Positions 55,961 to 64,000 of a stretch of 64,000 nt of DNA are shown here, piece after piece. The notes under the pieces are model-generated. The model ran no database searches and had not been told where the DNA came from. It worked only from the letters and a program-made list of their open reading frames with translations. The position numbers and the translations under genes were made by a program. Origin of the DNA: Oegoconia quadripuncta (taxonomy: Eukaryota > Arthropoda > Insecta > Lepidoptera > Autostichidae); contig OX438757.1 in the NCBI GenBank assembly GCA_949316235.1, positions 7,744,657-7,808,656 on the forward strand, in the 5' to 3' direction. Position 1 is the first letter of the stretch; every line of letters begins with the position of its first letter.

Positions 55961-56552
55961 TCACGTGCCGAAACAGCTGTTCTTGATAATATAATATGGG
56001 GAAAGGCAGAGGTGTTTCGCCTTTTACTTCATCAGAAGATTCAACCTATTGCACTTTTCGTCTTATAAAGTCACGATACTATCGGTGTCATTTATTTGAA
56101 AATTTAGAAAACTCTCTGGAGACAAATATCTTTTATAAACTAGATAAACCAACAATTGAAATGTCCTGAGGACGGAGTGTGAGTTTTGTCGCGTTTTTAA
56201 CTTTACCATCGCGTTCGCGTTTACGCAAAAAGTATCTATGAAAAAAAAATCGTTTTGCAAACTATCCGCTAGAGGCGCTGCACATTTCTTCATACAAATC
56301 GTCAAATAAACGTGAACGCGGTAGTAAAGTTAATTCGAAACAAAACTTACACTCCGGCCTCAGAACGCCTTAACCTATTTTCACCAAACATGGCTAGGAA
56401 CTCCAGCTTTAGTTCACCTGTTTTGACACACAGACAGACATGGACTTCAAACGTATAACACATTTTTACGGCGGGAGGTAAAAGCTTGAACACCAGTGAA
56501 CAAGAGAACCAATATGAAATTATATTACTACAGCCTGTAAATAATTATTATA
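55961..56552. other. Intergenic DNA, nothing recognised
   Basis: No supported feature is present. Confidence 0.4.
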
Positions 56553-56658
56553 ATACTGGTTTATTTTTTATCCCGATAAAGTGAGTAGTTCCCGCGGGAT
56601 AAACAAATTTCCGTGATAAAGTTATTCTAAGCAGGCGAAGCCGAGGTCGGAAAACTAG
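56553..56658 (+). mobile_element. Helitron-like element, 3' half
   Basis: TTTTTTATCCCGATAAAGTG, CAGGCGAAGCCGAGGTCGG and the terminal AAAACTAG, followed by T. The 5' half with the TC start is missing. It matches 43566-43788. Confidence 0.6.
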
Positions 56659-57307
56659 TCTTTAATAAAATAAAAACCTCGCATCTCGCACCCCTCGCAT
56701 GGTTACCCTTTGAAACTCGAGAGTTGACTCACTGTGAGGAGAAAGAAGGCTTGTTAATCTTTGGGAATACTGTGGTTGAAACGTACTACCAACTTTGCTT
56801 TAGTTTACAAGTTTGACAGCAGCTTGAAGTTTTAAATCACGTAATGCAGCAACTTAAACAGTTGCGAATTTGTAACGGTAGAAAATTACAGGTGTTTCAA
56901 CTTCAGGTTGAAAGTTAAAATTTACTTTGCCCTCTTCTTGGTTTATGGGTAAGATAATGAGAACCAAGCCAACTTAGCCGTTGAACTGACAAGGGTCAAA
57001 GCTCTGAAAAATTAATGCACGAACAGATACTAAACTTAGAGCAACTCATGTACAGTACGGTTATATCCAATCACAGCTTAAACAATTAAGGTTTTTAATA
57101 CTTTGGTAGACATTGAACGCCTATAGACGTAATAACAATAAAACTTCTATTGTGTCTGGTTCACTGTCTTTTGATTTCAATTCTTATACAATCAAACGTA
57201 TTACCCACATTTTTTATGATTGATTTGCTTTCCACGTGGATCTCAAAATAAGAACTAGCAAATTACATTAAGTTTTCCTTTTAACTTCATTATACCGGAT
57301 GAGGTTT
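56659..57307. other. Intergenic DNA, nothing recognised
   Basis: No supported feature is present. Confidence 0.45.
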
Positions 57308-57723
57308 TTTACCATAAGGAAAAAAATAGGGCATATTAAGTAAGTGAAATAGAAGTTATTGGCATAGGTAGATTAACTATTTTTTTTTTCAAAAACGCAC
57401 GCGCCGGCTTGTAATTGATATGCGACTGGCAGGATTCGTAGGGTTCCTATCATGCGATATTTATTTGGAATTCAATATTATATTCTTATTTTTATATATC
57501 TTTTTTATTATATTGTTATATTATATTCAATAATTCAATAACTTTTCTTTATTTACTTAATTTAATGATGTAATTATGTGGAATAGGCTACAAACGCGAC
57601 CGTCAAATTACAGAATTAAAGTTTTATTCGATGATGGGTTTTTAAAAAAAATTTAACTACTTATGTCAATACATTCTATTTCACTTACCTAATATGTCCT
57701 ATTTTTTCCTTACGGTAAAATAA
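57308..57723. mobile_element. MITE with about 60 bp inverted arms carrying repeat E
   Basis: TTACCATAAGGAAAAAAATAGG and CATATTAAGTAAGTGAAATAGAA (57311 onward) face TTCTATTTCACTTACCTAATATG and CCTATTTTTTCCTTACGGTAA (to about 57720). The interior includes family E (57357-57505), also present at 2604-2760. It contains no coding sequence. Confidence 0.75.
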
Positions 57724-59380
57724 AAAATTAATATGCATACCCACCCCAAAACACAGCTTTACTGAGAGCCTCTGAGCTAAGCCTCGGACAGACAGACGGA
57801 CATGGCGAAACCATAAAAGTTCGTTGTTGACTACGGAATCCTAAAAAAACAGTTGAATAAACCCTCTGCTTTTGGAAATCAAAAAAGTTATCGTGAATAA
57901 GAGTATAATATTGGGTCTTTACCTATGAAATTGGAGTTTTTTTTCTTCGTTAATCCTTCATTAACCAATTCCTGCGATTTTCAAAGCTATATCCAAATTT
58001 GTTTTTTATTTGGAAAATGAAATGTTATTTCAAGGTTTCACATGAAATATTTTTTAATTTCAGGGCACATAATAAAAAAAAATTTAACAGAGCTCTTTTC
58101 ATGTGCTTCCCATAATCATTTCTTAGATTCGCTGAAACTTTTATAAAGCGGTTACTTTTAAAAATTAACGCTGTCTATACTTAACTTATCCGATAATACA
58201 CACAAAGTATAGCTAAATTTGGATTTGCCGTACCCAAAAAAAAACCAAAAATGTTGTATGGAGAAAACAGTCTTAATGAAATTCTTCATACAAACTGCCA
58301 ATTTCATAGGTAAGGACCTAATATTACTTTTTGTTTGAAGTTTAAAAAGCAAGTACCTGTAATGTATATTGAATGTTTAAAGATCAAGTTATACTCATGG
58401 TCTCCTTTCTGCGAACTGCCAGTAGCCAGAGCCGTGTTAAATTCAGCTTTGCGAGGCGAAGCTGGCAAGTTATGTGAGAAGCTAAACCGCGAGCATAAGC
58501 CTGGGAGGTAATATGCACTCGGTCCGTATATCCTCTATAATAGAAAGCTCTATCTAACACATTTCTGCAAAATCTGGAAGTAACATACCTACTACACTTA
58601 TGTAGTTCATAAATTTATTATCCATTACGTATTAGTAACGTATATAATATAGAACGTTAAGCCAGGTGTCCCAGAGGCCTCATCAAACTCATGTCCCCTT
58701 TACTCGACTCTTTAGCTTAACTTAAAATCTGTTATTTTGGAACTAACGATTTTTTCCTTTGTATAGTTTCAGGTAAAGCTTCCGATAAAATGTACTTATT
58801 GTGCATGCTGTGTACCTATAATTAGGTATGCATTTAGTTGTTTTATATATGTCACTGGTAGCGATAAATTTGCGACGGAATTTATAATTTAATAGTCGCA
58901 TGAATACCATGGTGCGCGGTTTAATACAAGAAGTGAACCTGGTGGCGCTGGTATCACCGGAAATGGCGCGTTGACGACGTTTAGAGTAATATATTAGGTC
59001 TGCACATCAAAATGAGGGGGACACTTTGTTACCAGCTTTCAAAGGAGTCGGAGCTCCACTTAACACATCAACGACCGTGAGTGATTCTGATTACCTACTA
59101 TCACCGACGCTAGGAGGAATCCGGTGAGTCGTTACTAATAAGAAGTTGATGGAATGGATGGAGATGGAATTTGAGCAAGGAGGAATTATAGACTAGCCAG
59201 GTTGAATTCCACAGACTGTATGCGAGGGCCAATTTCTATGGCATGAGGGGGCGTGCATATTACTCTTCACCAGTAAGTATCTCGGGTTCCGTGATCATAA
59301 TTTAATATAAGATTTATGTGAGGGTAAGTGGTCTGTAATTACCACCTTACTTAAAGATTTAAGGTTATCGGGCCTAGTGT
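57724..59380. other. Intergenic DNA, nothing recognised
   Basis: A small GC-rich hairpin-like block at 58440-58470 (AGCTTTGCGAGGCGAAGCT) is the only local structure seen. No gene is recognised. Confidence 0.4.
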
Positions 59381-59384
59381 CGTT

Positions 59385-59580
59385 CTGATATCCTATTCGC
59401 CTGTATTGGCTTGATATTATATTGCAATCTCCCGAGCCACCCTATACCACAGGGAGGCTGGCACCGTCCCTGTCGCTAGCAACGCCCGCGTTTCCCCAAC
59501 ATATATATTAAGCTGTACCTTAAGTGGAACATCTGTTGGTGAATCAATAAATATAAATAAAATAATAACTAATTCATTAC
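59385..59580 (+). repeat. Possible LINE 3' UTR
   Basis: A GC-richer block (GCACCGTCCCTGTCGCTAGC, AACGCCCGCGTTTCCCCAAC) leads into CAATAAATATAAATAAAATA, a tandem AATAAA-like tail. The layout fits a truncated retrotransposon end. It has a single copy here. Confidence 0.35.
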
Positions 59581-60207
59581 AGGTAAAGGTGAAAACTGTA
59601 AGTGGTCTGCGGTTTTAAAACGATATGACTTAAAAAATAACATGGTCGACTGATGGAGCGAAGGGTGGAAGAAAGGAACTCGGTGAAGGAGAAAAGCCAC
59701 GATAAGAAGAAATGGAAGAGGTTAGGGGAGGTTTCTGTGCGATCTTTTGTAATATTAATAATTCAAAAGTATTTCTGCGTGTTTACGGACTCTGCGAACG
59801 CTGCTCTATATTTTTAATTTATTTGGCTTATCGAATACCCTAAATTATAGTCATTATACTTAAGTGAAGATTCATAGAAAAGACATAACAATTTTACGAG
59901 TAGAATCTCTGGTTTTTCGTCGTAAGACAATGTTGTACGCGTGAATGCACTCTGGTCCTAAAGAAGTTGGCGTTTTTGCCATCGACTCGCTACGAAGATA
60001 AAAAGGGCATCCAAGTTGGGAGAAGGCAGTAAATGTCCTGAATTAGTTAAACATTTTAATGGGCTACACCAACTAAAAAGGAGTATCTGAAAGCAATACT
60101 TTAGTAAAGGTTACAAAAATAAAATAAGTTATAATTTCTGAGTCTGAGAATTCGAAGTTATCGAAAGGTACTGCAGAATAAATAAAAATATCTCACTTTA
60201 TATATCA
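59581..60207. other. Intergenic DNA, nothing recognised
   Basis: No supported feature is present. Confidence 0.4.
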
Positions 60208-60434
60208 CTAGCTTTTCGCCTGCGGCTTCGTCTACGTGGAATAACTTTATCGCGGATATATTTAATTTGTTCATCCCATGGGAACTACTCACTTTATCAG
60301 GATAAAAAATTTCTTTTTTAATCCAGAGTATATGCTATCTATATACCCAATTTCATTCAAATCCGTTCATCCGTTTCGCCGTGATTGAGCAACAAACAAA
60401 CATGCAAACTTTCACATTTATTATATTAATTAGA
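60208..60434 (-). mobile_element. Non-autonomous Helitron-like element
   Basis: On the minus strand it begins TCTAATTAATATAATAAATG and ends GCCGCAGGCGAAAAGCTAG, followed by T. The body has AATCACGGCGAAACGGATGA. It is about 227 bp and complete. A related copy lies in the opposite orientation at 60951-61190. Confidence 0.65.
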
Positions 60435-60950
60435 CAAGTTTTTTGCCCGCGTCAAAAAATAATTTGTTACTGTATCAAGCTGGTTTCATTTTAAATACTG
60501 GCATTGTTTGTGTGAAACACTATACTGTACTGCTTGCCACGCTATGATGGCCTCAAGCTTAGCTACGCTCTCGGCCTTTACACCAGTATGCTGACCGCAC
60601 TGTAATAGCACGGAACTCCGCTTCGCTCTCAGCCATCATCAGCGCTGCCAGCAACCCAGTCACTACAGACTGCGGCAGTAATGTACCTATTATTATTAAT
60701 GTTACAAATGACCGATTTTTAAGTTCTACTTTGAATAACATCGCATCTGAATTTCATATTTTTACAAACGTATAGCATTTCGTTAAAGTAAACACCGCTT
60801 ACAAAGCATTCTCATTATACAGCATACTCATTAGGTAAATTATTCTCGCTCGCCTGCCGAAACTCGAGGTGTGATAAAATCTAGTGTTGCAATAGTAAAA
60901 TTAGACGAAGTAATCACTTTTAGACTTAAAAACGAAGAGAAGAGAATCTA
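60435..60950. other. Spacer between two opposed Helitron-like copies
   Basis: It includes a GC-richer block (60541-60680) with two similar phrases, CTACGCTCTCGGCC and CTTCGCTCTCAGCC. A 60-codon minus frame covers it, with no recognised domain. Confidence 0.35.
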
Positions 60951-61190
60951 TCTAACTTCTAACTAATATTATAAAAAAAGTTTGGATGGTTATTTGTTTA
61001 TTTTTTACTAAATCACGGCGAAACGGATGAACGGATTTGAAAGAAACTTGGTATATAGGTATAATTACCCTGGATTAAAATATAAGATATTTTTTATCCC
61101 GATAAAGTGAGCAGCTCACATGGCATAAACAAATTAAACATATCCGCGATAAAGTTATTCCACGCGGGCGAAACTGCGGGCGTAAAGTTA
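60951..61190 (+). mobile_element. Helitron-like element, degenerate 3' end
   Basis: TCTAACTAATATTATAAAAA near the start, AATCACGGCGAAACGGATGA, TTATCCCGATAAAGTGAG, and an end GGGCGTAAAGTTATT in place of GCTAG. The 5' start could be the TC at 60951 or 60958. Confidence 0.55.
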
Positions 61191-63015
61191 TTTATAAAAG
61201 GTAAATAATGTACTTATATTTGGAGCGAAGATTTGAACAACACGGATGTTTAAAACATAGTATATAAATCTAAATAAAAATCATTCGTAGTGTAATGAAA
61301 ACCCAAGACAATTCCACACCTAAGCCATTTCAGTTACAATGCAGGCGCAAATGCGGTGAAAGCTTAATGCTTCAGGGGCGGGAAACGTCTAAATTATTCA
61401 GATATGTCTGTGAGCGTTCGTGTATTGATACATAACTTAGGTACATAGGATTGCCATACATCTGTCCATTCTACTGTTGAAATGGCGCATGGGCAAAATT
61501 ACCTCTACATGCGATGACGTTATTCGTAGGGGTTGTATTATTGTGGATACTATACATACCAATTAAATATACTTATTTAGGAGAGTTCTGCAATTAGACG
61601 GATATTGACAGCATATCGATCTAAGAAAACCTGTCAAGTGTGAGTCGGAAGTCGAGAAATGATAATTGCAATAATGCGCCAGATACATTTTTGTTGCAAA
61701 ATGAAACTATCCAAGATAATGAAAACCGGATAATTTTCTTTTTGACATGCTTACTTTGGCATACTTAGTTAACAAGACTTATCCCTTTCAACGACATGCT
61801 CATTTACGCGATCGATAAAAAATATGTTCCATCTAAAAGACTGATGTGTGGGGAGATCCGCCAAAAAAAATCTGCGTGTTTGTGAGGGTAAATATACCTA
61901 CTACATCACGTTGCCATCTGCCATATCTTTTTAGGGTTCCATACCAAAATGGTAAAAAGGAACCCTCCTGGTTGAATTACACGAACGTGGACATGACAAA
62001 GAAATTGCTATACGAGTATAAGGCTTTATGACCGCCTAAAAATATCACAAAAATGTTTCACTTGAAGTGCATTGCTATATTTTAATTCTTAAAGTTCAAT
62101 TGGATATAATGGAGATGTTAATGTTCAACGGTTTTAAAAAGGGGAAAAAATATGTAGACAATACTTAAGACATAATACTTGATTACTACATTATCTCCAA
62201 GTGAAATTATGTTAATGACCTAATTAAAGAAAGCAGGTTAACTAAATGTAATTATTAGACAGAACGTCCTCTGACCATTACCTCAAACTGACAGGGTATA
62301 TGGATGAGTACACTACACTGTAATGATGTGTTATTATTTTATAGTATTGTGTACATGTTGCAATTTCAATAATTAAATAATTTTTAATAACGCATGTTGA
62401 CAATTTCCTACGTTTTGCTTAAATACAATAAATTTTATTTTCTCTTCACAAAAGTCAGATAAACAAAGATACAATTACTGGAGTATTAATATAATATATA
62501 ATGTATACATATACACAAGTGTGAGTGTATTTGTGTGACAGTATGTGTGTGAATGCGGGAGTGGATGGGTGTGGGAGTGGATGTGAGTACCGATAATATG
62601 AGATCCCAACTGGTAGAAACTGGGAGAAATTAAGTTTTGCTGCTATGCTAGTTCATTAGTTTTCTCAAAAAACACAGCATTTATCTATGCTAGCTGTTTT
62701 TTAATCACTTTAATAGAAGTTGGTTGCAATGAAATTCAAGTCTTACCTTTTAATTCTGATGGAAGCCTCGACCATTAGATTTGTGTATAATTGACCTGTA
62801 AAAATAGAAATTAAGGGCGTTATTGTTTGTTTTCATTTCAGGCGGATTGAATTGTACCATCATTAAAAGTTTTAATGGCGAGAAAACAAATGAAAGTTAG
62901 CGAATGTTCTTAATTAAAGAAGTTAAAAGTTCTGAAGATGTGTGTGATGAGTACCAATATTGAAAGTAAGGAAACATAACATTGTTATTGGCAAACAGAA
63001 AGTATCAAATCAACC
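61191..63015. other. Intergenic DNA; GT-rich tract at 62505-62590
   Basis: An imperfect (GT)n/(GAGTG)n tract runs from about 62515 to 62590. No gene or complete element is seen. Confidence 0.45.
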
Positions 63016-63225
63016 TATAACTTTTTTTTTTTTTTATATGAGAGGGTGGTGGGAAGTAATCACCGCCGCCCATGGACACCGCATGGACAACTTTCTGTGG
63101 ATCTCTTAAAAGTTGACTAAAAAGTCACCGTCATGGGTCTGGAGTACCATAAAATCTGCAGTTGCCAACTTAGGAATGGTGGCGATCGGGGCAAATCCTT
63201 AGAGGTTTAGATTATATTCATGTAA
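63016..63225 (-). repeat. Retrotransposon-like 3' end
   Basis: A run of about 14 T precedes ATATGAGAGGGTGGTGGGAA and TAATCACCGCCGCCCATGGA, so on the minus strand it ends in poly(A). The phrase ATCACCGCCGCCCATGGACA is, from memory, common in lepidopteran retroelement ends. It has a single copy here. Confidence 0.5.
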
Positions 63226-63239
63226 TGGGTAGTGATCCT

Positions 63240-63540
63240 GACGACCGATTGGTGTAGTGGATACTGACCCTGTCAGCGAAACCAACGGTTGCGGGTTCGA
63301 ATCTCCGGAGGGATAAATATTTGTGTGATGAATACGAACATTGTTATCATCAAAATTATTGTAAATTATTTTGCGCAATAAAGAGTATTTGTATTGTATT
63401 GTATTGTATTTATTCGCTAGTCATGGATGTATATATAAATATTTATGAATGTTTATTCGTTATCCAGTATCCATAGCACAAGCTTTGCTTAGTTTCGGAC
63501 TAGATGATTGGCGTAAGCGTCTAACATGTTTATTATTATT
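63240..63540 (+). mobile_element. SINE family 2 split by a LINE tail
   Basis: The head GACGACCGATTGGTGTAGTG and GTTGCGGGTTCGAATC, with the first body part to GAATACGAACATT (63342). A foreign segment follows at 63343-63410. The SINE then resumes at TATTCGCTAGTCATGGATGT and ends near TTATTATTATTG. Confidence 0.8.
63343..63410 (+). mobile_element. Very short LINE 3' tail nested in the SINE
   Basis: GTTATCATCAAAATTATTGT, TTTGCGCAATAAAGAGTATT and four TGTAT/ATTGT units resemble the LINE tail at 49735-49876. Only about 70 bp were copied in. Confidence 0.65.
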
Positions 63541-63609
63541 GTTATTTACGGCCCTTTCTATGGATGGAGTATGGGAGACATGACAAGGCGCACTTCGGCA
63601 CATACTGCG

Positions 63610-63765
63610 TGTGGTTCTTCGAAACTGCTTAACCGATTTCCATCAAACATGGCTTACAACCTATCCCCAAGTTTAATTTTAAAAATTAAGAAACAAATTA
63701 TAAAACCCTCGAAACATTATGATATCATCAAAATACAACAAAAAACTTTGTGTTAAAAGCTAGGT
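63610..63765 (-). repeat. Dispersed repeat family D, reversed
   Basis: GAAACTGCTTAACCGATTTC, CCTATCCCCAAGTTTAATTT and CCCTCGAAACATTATGATAT are the reverse complement of 47590-47760. The 76-codon frame ending here is not a gene. Confidence 0.65.
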
Positions 63766-64000
63766 CAAAGATCGTAATCGATAAGATCAAGAATCCTAAA
63801 AACAAATAAATAAAACAAATAACCAAACAGGTGTTTCAATTAATAATACAATTATTATTTAAAAAAGATTCAGCTCAGAGTAAGTATTTTAATATATTGA
63901 AACAATAATATTTGGACTTCTGAAATTAAAATTTTATTTAGATATGGTGAGGACACAGTCCATGTAGTTATAATTTATGGCTGCGAATGGTCGGGCCTTT
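63766..64000. other. Window end, nothing recognised
   Basis: AT-rich DNA with no supported feature. Confidence 0.5.

Overview
The window looks like gene-poor, transposon-rich nuclear DNA of a moth or butterfly. It is AT-rich, has no operon-like gene packing, and has no long open frame outside mobile elements. It carries several small dispersed families that are typical of Lepidoptera: two tRNA-derived SINEs, Helitron-like elements starting TC and ending CTAG, and retrotransposon tails with short tandem repeats. The Lepidoptera call is an inference from these families; no host gene was identified by name.

Layout. 1-6180: mostly unique AT-rich DNA with a truncated LINE 3' end (about 1885-2300), a foldback (3933-4013), a SINE and dispersed repeats. 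6183-10648: a nearly full-length non-LTR retrotransposon with a PHD-type ORF1 (one frameshift) and an intact 964-residue ORF2. 11280-13326: a nest of a MITE, a SINE with target duplication and a mariner relic with about 270 bp inverted arms. 13400-20100: mostly unremarkable, with one attractive exon-like segment on the minus strand (15289-15450). 20424-22339: a decayed pogo-like element. 22340-34900: sparse repeats and two weak exon candidates (32849-32966, 33490-33666). 34917-38022: an apparently intact pogo-like transposon with perfect 24 bp ends. 38440-49900: foldbacks, a second mariner relic with about 450 bp arms (41764-43359), Helitron-like copies, SINEs and LINE tails. 49900-64000: unique DNA with further SINE, Helitron-like and MITE copies.

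The most interesting signal is shared by the two pogo-like elements. Each has terminal repeats whose inner motif is repeated many times in the subterminal DNA. In each, two motif copies meet head to head as a perfect 26 bp palindrome just upstream of the transposase start. The motif differs completely between the elements (ATGAAWGGGAC type versus GTTGTTAC type), but the architecture is the same. This suggests that the transposase binding site was reused as an operator at its own promoter, and that site and protein changed together.

Only the LINE ORF2 and the 34917-38022 transposase look capable of making a full protein. The other coding traces are relics or low-confidence exon candidates.
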